Below are positions 8,603 through 18,241 of a DNA stretch of 64,000 bases, one piece after another (position 1 is the first letter of the stretch; each line of letters opens with the position of its first letter). The translations under genes were made by a program, and so were the position numbers. The DNA is from Alienimonas californiensis (lineage in GTDB: Bacteria; Planctomycetota; Planctomycetia; Planctomycetales; Planctomycetaceae). The DNA lies in assembly GCF_007743815.1 (NCBI RefSeq), contig NZ_CP036265.1, positions 3,800,823 to 3,864,822 on the forward strand, written 5' to 3'. The notes beneath the pieces were generated by a model. The model was not told where the DNA came from, searched no databases, and saw nothing but the letters and a program-made list of their open reading frames with translations.

Positions 8603-9982
8603 ATGTCCCGCCGCGCCCTGACCGCGGCGGCCGGACTGCTCGCGGGAACGCTGCTGCTGGGCTGTCACGGGGCGAACGAGGGGGCGATCGACTACCGCTA
8701 CTTCCCCCCGCCGGACGTCGGCGCCCTGCGGCTGGCCCAGGTGCTGGGCACGGTGACGCCGCACGCCGACGCCCCGCTGCTGCATTCGCCCCTCGCGGCG
8801 GGCACGGCTCAATTGCAGCGGGCGGAACGCAAGTACGCCGCGACGCTCTCGCCGGCCGCGGCGGCGACGGCGATTCATCCCGGCGAGGGGTTCTCGATCA
8901 CGCTGCAACAGGCGTTCGTCTCCGACTTCGCCGAGGGCGGCGTGACCCCGGCGGACGTGTTCGACAAACGGGGCGAGATCGCCGTGGTCGCCGGCGTGCG
9001 GGAACTGACCGGCGGCGAGGCGGGCGGTCCGGGCCTTGGGGCGGGCTTCGTCGCCGCGGCCCCCGCGCTGGACGATCGCCCCACCTCCGGCCGGGTCGTG
9101 TTCTACAGCGGCGACGTGACGGGCCGCTCCCGGCTGGTGGGCGACGCGGACGGCCAGTACCTCAACTTCTCCGCCGTGCCGCTGCACGTCGCCCACGACT
9201 ACGCCGGCGGGCCGATCGAGATCAGCCTGTATCTGTTGGAACTGGACGGGGCGGAGCGGGACCGCTCCCGGGACCTGCTCGCCACCCTGGCGGCGTTCGG
9301 CGACCGGGCCTACCCGCCGGGGTCGCCGGTGTTGGCGCTGCTGGACGAACTGGGCGGCGCCCTGCTGGCGTCCGTGCCGGACGAGAGCGTGGAGTTCCGC
9401 TACACCTGCGTGCTCCACCCCTGCCGGGAGGGGGCGCTGCCGCAGGCCCAGTTGCGGGAGGGGAACTACGTATTCATCAAGCAGGACCACCGCCGCCTGC
9501 CGGGGCCGCTGCGGGCCGCCCGCAACCGCCTCACCGACACCCCCGATCCCGGGGCTCCGGTCGACTGGGACCGCGTGCGGTTCGACCCGCTCCAGGGCCG
9601 CCTGATGACGCCGGCCGACGATGGCGTCCGCTACCGTTTCTACCGCGACCACACCTACCTCACGCTGCAGGTACGTCGGAGCGGGGCGACGGACGGGTTG
9701 GCCCCGTACTGCGATCCGCTGCCGCCGCCCGAGTTGCTGGGCCTGTCGGGGCTGACCAGCCTGTCCGGGTTGGCGCCGCCCATCGGTCCCGCGGAGGCCG
9801 CATTGCCGGAGCCCGCCCCGACCGGGCTCGCCCCGACGGCGCGCGACCCGGGGGCGGTTGCGGTGGAGGCGAACGGCGGGTCGACTTTGCCGCTATGGAC
9901 CCGCCTCCCGCCCCCCGCAGCGCCGGCCCTGCCGGCTCCGCCGCCGCTGCCGTTGACGACGGACCCGCCGAGGGCGGAATGA
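8603..9982 (+). CDS. Putative lipoprotein, function unknown
   Basis: A 459-residue protein with a signal peptide ending in a lipobox (LLLGC, Cys21), so it is probably membrane-anchored outside the cytoplasm. The body contains no motif I recognise; it looks like a beta-rich domain (residues about 90-200) followed by mixed sequence, and a proline/alanine-rich C-terminal tail (about 365-459). The tail is low complexity and could be disordered. The gene's stop overlaps the start of the ASCH gene (ATGA). It is 88 bases after the ABC permease and could belong to the same transcript. Confidence 0.8.
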   Translation: MSRRALTAAAGLLAGTLLLGCHGANEGAIDYRYFPPPDVGALRLAQVLGTVTPHADAPLLHSPLAAGTAQLQRAERKYAATLSPAAAATAIHPGEGFSITLQQAFVSDFAEGGVTPADVFDKRGEIAVVAGVRELTGGEAGGPGLGAGFVAAAPALDDRPTSGRVVFYSGDVTGRSRLVGDADGQYLNFSAVPLHVAHDYAGGPIEISLYLLELDGAERDRSRDLLATLAAFGDRAYPPGSPVLALLDELGGALLASVPDESVEFRYTCVLHPCREGALPQAQLREGNYVFIKQDHRRLPGPLRAARNRLTDTPDPGAPVDWDRVRFDPLQGRLMTPADDGVRYRFYRDHTYLTLQVRRSGATDGLAPYCDPLPPPELLGLSGLTSLSGLAPPIGPAEAALPEPAPTGLAPTARDPGAVAVEANGGSTLPLWTRLPPPAAPALPAPPPLPLTTDPPRAE

Positions 9983-10425
9983 GCCGCGGCGGTCTGGTCG
10001 CCCCCGCGCCGGATCGGGACCGGATCGCCCTGGGCATCCGGCAACCGTGGTGCGAACTGATCCTGCGGGGCCGCAAGACGCTGGAGATCCGCACCCGCCC
10101 CACCGAGGTGCGGGGGACGATCTACGTCTACTCCGCGAAGAAGCTCAGCGACCTGCCGGAACTGGAGGTCGTCCTGTTGCGGGAGGAGGTGAACCCGGAC
10201 CCGCTGCCCAAAGGGTCGCTGGTGGGCACGGTGGAGATCGTCGGCTGCCGGCGGGCGACGCCGGAGGACGCCGCCGCCTCCTGCGTGCCGCCGCGGGAAC
10301 TGGAGAACCGCTGGGCCTGGGAACTGGCGCACCCGATCCGGTTCGCCGAGCCGGTCAAGCCGCGGTTCCTGCCCTACGGCGTGTGGTTCTACCCGTTCAA
10401 GCGGCGAAGTGAATCGTCCGTCTAA
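9979..10425 (+). CDS. ASCH domain protein
   Basis: Start is set at ATG 9979, overlapping the previous stop by four bases (148 residues); an ATG 84 bases upstream in frame would overlap the lipoprotein gene far more. The sequence ALGIRQPWCELILRGRKTLE followed by a beta strand with GTIYVYSAKK is typical of ASCH domains, which share the PUA-like fold and are thought to bind RNA or modified nucleotides. The C-terminus ends GVWFYPFKRR. No catalytic residues can be assigned. It is convergent with trpA across a short hairpin. Confidence 0.8.
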   Translation: MSRGGLVAPAPDRDRIALGIRQPWCELILRGRKTLEIRTRPTEVRGTIYVYSAKKLSDLPELEVVLLREEVNPDPLPKGSLVGTVEIVGCRRATPEDAAASCVPPRELENRWAWELAHPIRFAEPVKPRFLPYGVWFYPFKRRSESSV

Positions 10426-10445
10426 GCCGGAGCCATGCCTCCGGC
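10426..10445. terminator. Hairpin between convergent ASCH and trpA genes
   Basis: A perfect 7-bp stem GCCGGAG/CTCCGGC with a 6-base loop starts immediately after the ASCH stop codon. It lies in the 33-base gap between two convergent genes. There is no T-run, so intrinsic termination is plausible but unproven. Confidence 0.5.
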
Positions 10446-10458
10446 CTGGGCGCCACAA

Positions 10459-11265
10459 TCAGGACCGACCGGCCGCCACCATCTCGCGGGTGAAGTCGCT
10501 CACGTCCTTGAGCACCGCCTCCTTCGGCTGATCCGCGAGGGCTTCGAGCCGGCGGACCAGGGCGCTGCCGACGATCGCCCCGTCGGCGTGCCCTCGCAGG
10601 GCTTGCACGTGCTCCGGCTTGCTGACGCCGAAGCCCACCGCCAGCGGCAGGTCCGTCTGCTGCCGGAGCCGGTCGAGGTGGGCGGTCAGTTCCAACGGCA
10701 GCGCGTCCCGTTCCCCCGTCGTCCCGGCGACGGACAGGCAGTACACGAACCCGCTGCAGGCCGCGAGGATTTTCCGCACCCGCTCCGCCGGGGTGAGCGG
10801 CGAGATGAGCTGCACCAGGTCCAGGCCCGCCGCCCCCGCGGCCTCGGCGAGCCCGGCCGCCTCGTCGCCCGGCACGTCCGGCACGATCAACCCCGCCAGC
10901 CCCGCCGCCTTGGCCCTCGCACAGAACGCCTCGAACCCGACCCGCTGGACGATGGAAACGCTGACCATTCCCACGAGCGGCGGGAGGGCTTCCGTGTCGA
11001 GTTCTTCCAGCATCGCCCAGAACTGCGACAGCTTGAACCCGGCGCCCAGCGCCCGCGTGTAGCTGGCCTGGATGACCGGCCCGTCGGCGATCGGGTCGGA
11101 GAAGGGCACGCCCAGCTCGATCAGATCCGCCCCGGCGTCGGCGAGCGTGCGGAGCACCTCCGCGGTCGTGTCGCAGTCCGGATCCCCGGCCGCGACGAAC
11201 GGCATGAAGGCGAGGCGGTTCTCCGCCTTCGCGGCGGCGAAAGCGGCGGTGATGGGGGACGGCAT
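10459..11265 (-). CDS. trpA: Tryptophan synthase alpha subunit
   Basis: A 268-residue TIM-barrel subunit, the usual length. It cleaves indole-3-glycerol phosphate to indole and glyceraldehyde 3-phosphate, passing indole to TrpB. The catalytic Glu (in DLIELGVPFSDP) and catalytic Asp (in SDPIADGP) regions are intact. ATG 11265 is preferred to an in-frame TTG 30 bases upstream, because that lies inside the palindromic repeat arm. The partner trpB is upstream on the same strand, but 614 bases of REP-RAYT sequence separate them. Confidence 0.96.
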   Translation of the reverse strand: MPSPITAAFAAAKAENRLAFMPFVAAGDPDCDTTAEVLRTLADAGADLIELGVPFSDPIADGPVIQASYTRALGAGFKLSQFWAMLEELDTEALPPLVGMVSVSIVQRVGFEAFCARAKAAGLAGLIVPDVPGDEAAGLAEAAGAAGLDLVQLISPLTPAERVRKILAACSGFVYCLSVAGTTGERDALPLELTAHLDRLRQQTDLPLAVGFGVSKPEHVQALRGHADGAIVGSALVRRLEALADQPKEAVLKDVSDFTREMVAAGRS

Positions 11266-11278
11266 GCTGTCGGCGTCT

Positions 11279-11868
11279 GTGAGCCCGAAGCGCAAGCGAG
11301 GCGAGCGACTTTCGATGATGGGAGAACGCTCAGGCTACTCTTCCGCCGCCGATTCGGCATCGTCACGGCCTTTCCGGTCCTGTGCGGTTCCGACGTACTC
11401 CGACGCGTCCGCCACGTCGGCCTCGGTATCCAGAAACTGAACGTCTCCGCCCTCGGTCCACCAACGGTCCCGCCGGGGCTGATCCTCTTTCAGCCGCCGC
11501 GCCGTCGAGGCCTTCAACTGTCGGCGGACCTCCGGCGGATCAACCTGCGGGGCTGAGAGGACCACGTGCACGTGGTTGGTTCGCACCGCGACCGCGTGCA
11601 ACGGCCAGGATCGGATGCGGCAGTGAGCTCGGATCGTTTCCAGCACAAGCTCCCGCTGAGCTAAGTTCAGCACGCACGGTGTCGCCGCCATCCGCCGTGC
11701 CGCGAATCGCTCGCGCTGCGGGTGGGGCGGCAATCCCCGCTGTCCCCGCTGACTCCAACCGCGGGCGTCGCCGGGGAGGTGCGTCCCGTAGGTCGTCCAC
11801 GTCAGAAAGAGCGCGAGCGGTTCGCCGTGCATCGGACGCGTCTGGCCTCGCTTGCGCTTCGGGCTCAC
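11279..11868 (-). mobile_element. REP-RAYT module inserted between trpB and trpA
   Basis: A single tyrosine transposase gene (complement 11335-11832) is bracketed by inverted family A palindromes: 11279-11307 (GTGAGCCCGAAGCGCAAGCG...) and 11846-11868 (its reverse complement, 23 bases, ending GGGCTCAC). The module occupies nearly the whole trpB-trpA gap: the left palindrome starts 14 bases upstream of the trpA ATG and the right one ends 11 bases before the trpB stop. Isolated copies of the same palindrome occur at 1696, 6828 and 43304 without a transposase. This is the arrangement expected of a RAYT with its REP substrates. Confidence 0.85.
11335..11832 (-). CDS. REP-associated tyrosine transposase (RAYT, Y1/HUH family)
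   Basis: A 165-residue protein of the Y1_Tnp (IS200-like) superfamily. The HUH metal-binding motif is NHVHVV (residues 86-91) and the probable catalytic tyrosine is Tyr146 in SEYVGTAQD. LFLTWTTYGTHLPGDARGW at the N-terminus and RWWTEGGDVQFLD at 123-135 match the RAYT-like members of the family. Such enzymes nick and join single-stranded DNA at palindromic hairpins. All key residues and a full-length frame are present, so it looks intact. No good ribosome binding site precedes ATG 11832; the upstream palindrome could reduce expression. Confidence 0.9.
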   Translation of the reverse strand: MHGEPLALFLTWTTYGTHLPGDARGWSQRGQRGLPPHPQRERFAARRMAATPCVLNLAQRELVLETIRAHCRIRSWPLHAVAVRTNHVHVVLSAPQVDPPEVRRQLKASTARRLKEDQPRRDRWWTEGGDVQFLDTEADVADASEYVGTAQDRKGRDDAESAAEE

Positions 11869-11879
11869 AGGGTGGGGAA

Positions 11880-13148
<1,269 letters not shown>

Positions 13149-13351
13149 GGGCGGATGATCGGGCGGCCGGCGCCGGGCGGCAAGCCGGGGGCGGGGCGGT
13201 CGAGGAGGGACGCGGGAGGGCGGGGACTGAACCGTCCGCACGCCGGCGATCGGCGGCGGACGCTTGAAGCGGCCGGGAGGCTCCGTCCACACTCCGGCGG
13301 CGTCCGCCGTCCCGGGGGAACCGCAGCCCCGCCCCGGATCGAACCGCCGCC

Positions 13352-14305
13352 GTGCCCGACCCGTCCCCGTCCCCCGAGTTCGCCCCCCTCGCCCGGCTGA
13401 GGGAGCAGGTCTCGCGGGTGCTGCTGGGCAAGCCGGAGCCGATTCGACTGGCCCTCGTCGCCCTGCTGGGCGGCGGGCACATCCTGATCGAAGACGCCCC
13501 CGGCGTCGGCAAGACGAGCCTCGCCAAGGCGATCGCCAAAAGCCTCGACGGGACGTTCACCCGGTTGCAGTTCACCCCGGACATGCTGCCCAGCGACATT
13601 CTGGGGGCCAGCCTGTTCAAGCCGGACATGGGCGAGTTTGAGTTCCGCCGCGGCCCGATCTTCACGAACGTCCTGCTGGCGGACGAGATCAACCGGACGA
13701 CCCCCCGCACCCAGTCGGCCCTGTTGGAGGCGATGAGCGAGGGGCAGGTCAGCGTCGAGGGGGCGACCCTGCCGCTGGAGCCCCCGTTCTTCGTGATCGC
13801 GACGCAGAACCCGCTGGAAAGCGAGGGGACCTACCCGCTGCCGGACAACCAACTGGACCGGTTCATGGTCTGCACCGGCATCGGCTATCCGGACCGGGAG
13901 CACGAACGCCGGGCCCTGATCGACCACGCCGGCCGCGACCCGCTGGACGACGTGGCGCCGGTGATTTCCCGGCAGGAACTGAAGGCCCTGCGGACGCGGG
14001 TCGGGGCGGTGCGGGTGGACGATTCGCTGCGGGATTACCTGCTGGACATCGTGGAGGCGACGCGGTCGCACGCCGATCTGGTGCAGGGGGCGAGCACCCG
14101 CGGGGCGCTGACGTTCGACACCGCCGCCCGGGCCGCCGCCGTGCTGGACGGGCGGGATTACGTGACGCCGGACGACGTGAAAGGGCTCGCCGTGCCCGTG
14201 CTGGCCCACCGCCTGGGCGTGCGGGGCACGATGCGGGAGGGCCGCCGGGAGAAGGCCGGAGCGGTGGTGCGGCAGATCCTCGCCGAGGTGCCGGTCCCCG
14301 GCTGA
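13352..14305 (+). CDS. MoxR-family AAA+ ATPase (second copy)
   Basis: A complete 317-residue MoxR ATPase from a GTG start. Walker A is APGVGKTS (residues 49-56, Lys54); Walker B/DEIN is at about 107-114; the conserved [19 protein letters not shown] loop and the C-terminal lid are present. Its sequence is close to the partial MoxR at the left edge, but here no DUF58 or VWA gene follows. The next gene encodes a DsbD-alpha-like exported protein. It is divergent from trpB across a 203-base gap that may hold both promoters. Confidence 0.93.
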   Translation: MPDPSPSPEFAPLARLREQVSRVLLGKPEPIRLALVALLGGGHILIEDAPGVGKTSLAKAIAKSLDGTFTRLQFTPDMLPSDILGASLFKPDMGEFEFRRGPIFTNVLLADEINRTTPRTQSALLEAMSEGQVSVEGATLPLEPPFFVIATQNPLESEGTYPLPDNQLDRFMVCTGIGYPDREHERRALIDHAGRDPLDDVAPVISRQELKALRTRVGAVRVDDSLRDYLLDIVEATRSHADLVQGASTRGALTFDTAARAAAVLDGRDYVTPDDVKGLAVPVLAHRLGVRGTMREGRREKAGAVVRQILAEVPVPG

Positions 14306-14419
14306 GAGACGTCTCCGCCGGATCCGTGGGTCGGGCTGAGGGGAAAGGGATTCGTCTCGCCCCGGTCGGGACGAACGACTAAACCCCCCGCGCCCGAACC
14401 ATTCCCCGGACCGCTCGCC

Positions 14420-15025
14420 GTGCTGAATCGTCTGCCGTTCGCCCTGCTCGCCGCCCTGTGCGTCGGCGCCCTCGCCGCCCCGGCCCACGCCCGTCGTCAG
14501 GCCGCCGACCCCGGGGCCGCCCAGGCAGAGCCTGCCAAAGTGCGGGCCCGGGCGTTCTTGAAGACGGACAAGCTGCCCGCCGGCGCCCGCACGGAGGTCG
14601 CCGTGGTGCTGGACGTGCAGCCCGGCTGGCACGTCAACACGAACCCGGCACCGTCCAAGTACGCGGTGCCGACGACCGTCACCGTGGAGACCAGCCGCGG
14701 CACCCGGGTTGGCGAGTTCGCCTACCCGACGCTCCCCCCCGCGACGGCGGGCGGGCCGCGGCGGCCGGTCACGGAGCTGAGCGGCCGGGTCGTGCTGCGG
14801 GCCCCGGTACAGGTGCCGGTCGAAGCGGCCGGGGGGAACGAACGGCTGACGGTCACCGTGAAATATCAGGCCTGCAACGCGAACAGCTGCCTGCGGCCGA
14901 AAACGTTGACGTTCGGCGGTATGCTGCCCGTCGCCGCCCCCGGCGCCCCGGTGCACCTCGCCAACGCGGAGTGGTTCGCCGACGACGCCGACGGGCCGGA
15001 CGCCACCCGTACCGCCGAACGTTAG
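14420..15025 (+). CDS. Exported DsbD N-terminal (alpha)-like domain protein
   Basis: A 201-residue protein from a GTG start with a signal peptide (about 1-24, ending PAHA). The rest resembles the periplasmic N-terminal domain of the thiol:disulfide interchange protein DsbD: a WHVNTNPAPSKY segment and the terminal YQACNANSCLRP motif with the two cysteines Cys152 and Cys157. In DsbD this pair passes electrons to periplasmic partners. The membrane and C-terminal thioredoxin domains of DsbD are absent, so this is a stand-alone domain, as found in other planctomycetes. Its partner is unknown. Confidence 0.8.
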   Translation: MLNRLPFALLAALCVGALAAPAHARRQAADPGAAQAEPAKVRARAFLKTDKLPAGARTEVAVVLDVQPGWHVNTNPAPSKYAVPTTVTVETSRGTRVGEFAYPTLPPATAGGPRRPVTELSGRVVLRAPVQVPVEAAGGNERLTVTVKYQACNANSCLRPKTLTFGGMLPVAAPGAPVHLANAEWFADDADGPDATRTAER

Positions 15026-15040
15026 AACGCTCGGGCGTTC
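15025..15040 (+). terminator. Small hairpin after the DsbD-like gene
   Basis: GAACGC/GCGTTC form a 6-bp stem with a TCGG loop directly after the stop codon. It could be a weak terminator or part of the leader of the pyruvate kinase gene, whose start lies 30 bases further on. No T-run follows. Confidence 0.35.
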
Positions 15041-15070
15041 GGCCCGAACCTTAGTCAAACCGTATTGCTG

Positions 15071-16555
15071 ATGGACGTCTCCCCCCCGACCGGGAACGAG
15101 GCCGCGCTGGTCAAAACGAAGATCGTCGCCACCGTCGGCCCGGCCTGCTGGAGCCCCGAGGGGCTCCGCAGCCTGGTGCTGGCCGGGGTGGACGTCTTCC
15201 GTCTGAACTTCGCCCACGGGGAGCACGCCCGGCTGGCGGAGGTCGTCGCGGAAGTGCGGCGGATTTCCGCGGATCTCGACCGCCCCGTCGCCCTGCTGGG
15301 CGACCTCTCCGGTCCGAAGATCCGCCTCGGCGAGCTGCCGGACGAGGGGCTGGAGTGCGGCCTCGGCGAGACCTTCAAGTTCGCCCGGGAGGCGGTGGAA
15401 ACCGACCCCCGCACGCTGACCTGCACCTACGAGCCGCTGATCGACGACCTGCGGGTCGGCGACCGCGTGCTGCTGGCCGACGGCACCGTCGCCATGCGGG
15501 TGACCTCCGTGAAGGAGCAGGGCGGCTTGCCCGTGCTGGTGGAATGCACCGTCGAGCAGCCCGGCCTGATCCGCTCCAAGCAGGGCATCAACCTGCCCGG
15601 CGTGACGCTCTCCACCCCCAGCCTGACCGAGAAGGACCGGGACGACCTCGCCTTCGCCGTCCGGCAGGGCCTGGATTACGTCGGTCTGAGCTTCGTCCGC
15701 AAGGCGTCGGACATCACCGAACTGCGGTCCGCCATCGCGGATCACGAGGCAAAGTGCCCGCCGCAGATCGTGGCGAAGATTGAAAAATTAGAGGCCGTCG
15801 CCGAGCTCGAGAAGATCATCGCCGAGACCGACGCCGTGATGGTCGCCCGCGGCGACCTCGGCGTGGAGGCGGACATCGCCCGGGTGCCGGTGCTTCAGAA
15901 GCGGATCATCCGGCTCTGCAACCACCACCGCGTGCCGGTGATCACGGCGACGCAGATGCTGGACAGCATGCAGGAGTCGGAGCGCCCGACCCGGGCCGAG
16001 GCGACCGACGTGGCGAACGCCGTGCTGGACGGCTCCGACGCGGTGATGCTCTCCGGCGAAACCGCGATCGGCGCCCACCCCCGCGGGGCGGTGCGGATGA
16101 TGAGCCGCATCGCGGTCGAGGCCGAGAGCGATCCCGATTTCCACGCCGCCGGCCTGCGGGCCGACGCCGACGAGGGCCGTCACCACGCCCACCCGATCAC
16201 CGAGGCCGTCACCGAGGGCAGCGTCGCCGCGGCGGTGCAACTCGGGGCGAAGCTGATCGTGGTCGCCACCCACAGCGGCAAAAGTGCCCTGGCGGTCTCG
16301 GCGAAGCGGTCGCCGATCCCGATTCTCGCCCTCACCGATCAGGCGGACGCCGCCCGCCGGATGGCGCTGTACTTCGGCGTCACCCCGGTCCGCACCGACG
16401 CCGTCGCCGGCGATCCCCGCGAGGTGCTCGCCTTCGTGGTCAACTGGGGCCGCAAGCACGACGTGCTGCACGCGGGCGACCGCATCGTGCTGGTCGGCAC
16501 CTCCAAGTGGAGCGCCAAGGGGCACGACCTGATGCTCGTCCATCAGATCGCGTAG
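15071..16555 (+). CDS. pyk: Pyruvate kinase
   Basis: A 494-residue enzyme converting phosphoenolpyruvate and ADP to pyruvate and ATP. The N-terminal KTKIVATVGPACWSPEGL, the NFAHGEH loop, the IVAKIEKLEAV catalytic-lysine region, MVARGDLGVE and the MLSGETAIGAHP region are all conserved, followed by the C-terminal allosteric domain. ATG 15071 is preferred; a TTG lies six bases upstream in frame. The enzyme works opposite pyruvate carboxylase, which is encoded at 38937 in this window. Confidence 0.97.
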   Translation: MDVSPPTGNEAALVKTKIVATVGPACWSPEGLRSLVLAGVDVFRLNFAHGEHARLAEVVAEVRRISADLDRPVALLGDLSGPKIRLGELPDEGLECGLGETFKFAREAVETDPRTLTCTYEPLIDDLRVGDRVLLADGTVAMRVTSVKEQGGLPVLVECTVEQPGLIRSKQGINLPGVTLSTPSLTEKDRDDLAFAVRQGLDYVGLSFVRKASDITELRSAIADHEAKCPPQIVAKIEKLEAVAELEKIIAETDAVMVARGDLGVEADIARVPVLQKRIIRLCNHHRVPVITATQMLDSMQESERPTRAEATDVANAVLDGSDAVMLSGETAIGAHPRGAVRMMSRIAVEAESDPDFHAAGLRADADEGRHHAHPITEAVTEGSVAAAVQLGAKLIVVATHSGKSALAVSAKRSPIPILALTDQADAARRMALYFGVTPVRTDAVAGDPREVLAFVVNWGRKHDVLHAGDRIVLVGTSKWSAKGHDLMLVHQIA

Positions 16556-16565
16556 GCGAGGCCGT

Positions 16566-16598
16566 GGGCGAGCGGTGGGCGTCAGCCCTCTGCTCGCC
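16566..16598. repeat. Family B palindromic repeat, single unit
   Basis: GGGCGAGCGGTGGGCGTCAGCCCTC followed by TGCTCGCC, i.e. a GGGC-GTCA-GCCC hairpin nested in a GGCGAGC.../...GCTCGCC pair. It lies between convergent pyk and the metallo-hydrolase gene and matches the arms of the paired copies at 28861-28936 and 54744-54816. It may act as a bidirectional terminator. Confidence 0.65.
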
Positions 16599-16606
16599 TT
16601 CTCGGT

Positions 16607-18004
16607 TCACAGCTTGAAGACCTCGCCCCGGTCCGGAACGACCGGGTCTTCGTCGCAGCAGTCGCGGATCAGGCCGGCGAAGCTTTGGGCGACGTCCGGC
16701 TCGCCGTGGACGAGGAAGCACCGGCCGACGCCGCCCTCGTTCGCCATCGCTTCGAACCACCATTTCAGGTCGTCCGCCCCGGCGTGGGCGGACAGGCCGC
16801 CGAACTGCTCCACGTGGCAGCGGATCGGCACGCGGCGGTCGAAGATCTCGACCCACTCCCGTTTCTCCGCAATCGCGCGCCCGGTGGTGCCGCGGCCCTG
16901 GTAGCCGATCAGGCAGACGCAGTCGTGTTCGTTCGGCAGGGCCCGGGCGAGGTGGTGCCGCACCCGGCCGGCGTCGCACATCCCGCTGGCGGAGATTACC
17001 ACGAACGGCGGCCCGACCTGGTTGATGGCGACGCTGTCCTGCCGCGAGGTCGTGTAGAGCAGCCGGTCGAAGTCGAACAAATCGTCGTCGATCTTCAACA
17101 TCTGATGGGCCTCCTCGTCCATCAGGTCCTGCCGGTCCCGATAGATCTCCGTCAGGCGGGTGGCCAGCGGCGAATCGACGTAGACCGGCATGTCCGGCAG
17201 CACGCCGAGTTCCGCTAACTCGTTCAGGTAGTAGACGATCTGCTGGGTCCGCCCGAGGCTGAACGCCGGGATCACCACCCGCCCGCCGTCCACCCAGGCC
17301 CGGGTGAGGATGCGGAGCAGTTCGCTGGCGAGGTCCCCCGGCGGGGTGTGAATCTTGTCACCGTAGGTGCATTCGGAGATCAGCACGTCGCAGCCCGGCA
17401 GCGTCGCCGGGTCCTTCAACAACGGCATCCCCCGCCGGCCGAGGTCGCCGGTGAACACCAGCCGGGTGGCGTTCGGGACTTTGCCGATCGACAGCTCCGT
17501 GATCGCCGAGCCCAGGATGTGCCCGGCCTCGCGGAAGGTCAGCTTGAGGTGCGGGTTCAGCCGCGTCGGTTCGTTGTAGGGGATCGGCTGGAACAGCTTG
17601 ATCGCCCGCTGGGCGTCCTGCTCCGTGTACAGCGGCTGGGCGCCGGGGTGGTCGGGGCCGAACCGCTTGTGGCAGAAGGCGGCGTCCTCCTCCTGAATGT
17701 GGGCGCTGTCCCGCAGCATCACCGCGGCGATCCGGGCCGTGGCGGGGGTGCAGTAAATTTCGCCGTCGAACCCGTCCCGCACGAGCATCGGCAGCCGGCC
17801 GCAGTGATCGGCGTGGGCGTGCGAGAGAACCACCGCGTCCAGATCCCGCGGATGGCAGTCCAGCCGGCGGTTGTCCGCGTGGGCGCCCGGCCCGCCCTGG
17901 AACAGCCCGCAGTCCAGCAGGATGCGAAACGAGCGGTGCTCCAACAGGTGTTGGGACCCGGTGACCTCCCCGGCGGCGCCCAGGGCGGTGTAGGTCAGCG
18001 ACAT
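16607..18004 (-). CDS. Beta-CASP metallo-beta-lactamase fold RNA-processing nuclease
   Basis: A 465-residue protein. The metallo-beta-lactamase zinc motif HAHADH (in VVLSHAHADHCGRLP) opens the catalytic domain; a beta-CASP insert follows (PVYVDSPLATRLTEIY), then ISASGMCDAGR and the C-terminal zinc-ligand region GGLSAHAGADDL. This is the bacterial homologue group of CPSF73/YSH1, which cuts RNA. The RNA target in bacteria is not established. The gene is divergent from the ECF sigma factor gene and ends close to pyk with a family B repeat between them. Confidence 0.9.
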   Translation of the reverse strand: MSLTYTALGAAGEVTGSQHLLEHRSFRILLDCGLFQGGPGAHADNRRLDCHPRDLDAVVLSHAHADHCGRLPMLVRDGFDGEIYCTPATARIAAVMLRDSAHIQEEDAAFCHKRFGPDHPGAQPLYTEQDAQRAIKLFQPIPYNEPTRLNPHLKLTFREAGHILGSAITELSIGKVPNATRLVFTGDLGRRGMPLLKDPATLPGCDVLISECTYGDKIHTPPGDLASELLRILTRAWVDGGRVVIPAFSLGRTQQIVYYLNELAELGVLPDMPVYVDSPLATRLTEIYRDRQDLMDEEAHQMLKIDDDLFDFDRLLYTTSRQDSVAINQVGPPFVVISASGMCDAGRVRHHLARALPNEHDCVCLIGYQGRGTTGRAIAEKREWVEIFDRRVPIRCHVEQFGGLSAHAGADDLKWWFEAMANEGGVGRCFLVHGEPDVAQSFAGLIRDCCDEDPVVPDRGEVFKL

Positions 18005-18207
18005 GCGGGCGCTCTCGCGAGGACGTGCGGGGGGCGGGGGGGGGAGCCGCCGGACGGCCAAGGGTGGGGAACGCCCGCACCGGACGCCAACGCCGCGGCC
18101 CCCGCGGGCGGATCGGGGCGTCCCCTTCCGGCCGCGACCGTCGATCGGCCACAATGACCCTGCGAGAAGTAATGACGAGAATCGCCGCAGTTCCCCCAAC
18201 GCCGTCG

Positions 18208-18235
18208 CTCTCCCCGTCGTAATAGGGGGAGAGGA
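18208..18235 (+). promoter_or_regulatory. Hairpin sequestering the Shine-Dalgarno of the ECF sigma gene
   Basis: CTCTCCCC (18208-18215) can pair perfectly over 8 bp with GGGGAGAG (18226-18233), leaving a 10-base loop. The GGGGGAGAGGA run that would serve as Shine-Dalgarno, 7-8 bases before the ATG at 18242, lies entirely in the right arm. The fold would limit ribosome access unless opened. The CTCTCCCC...GGGGGAGAG pattern also resembles the family D repeat at 62908. Confidence 0.5.
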
Positions 18236-18241
18236 CCGCCC

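Noticed and set aside
13352..14305. Second full MoxR-Bat operon
   Set aside because: The genes after this MoxR are a DsbD-alpha-like protein and pyruvate kinase; no DUF58 or VWA gene follows.
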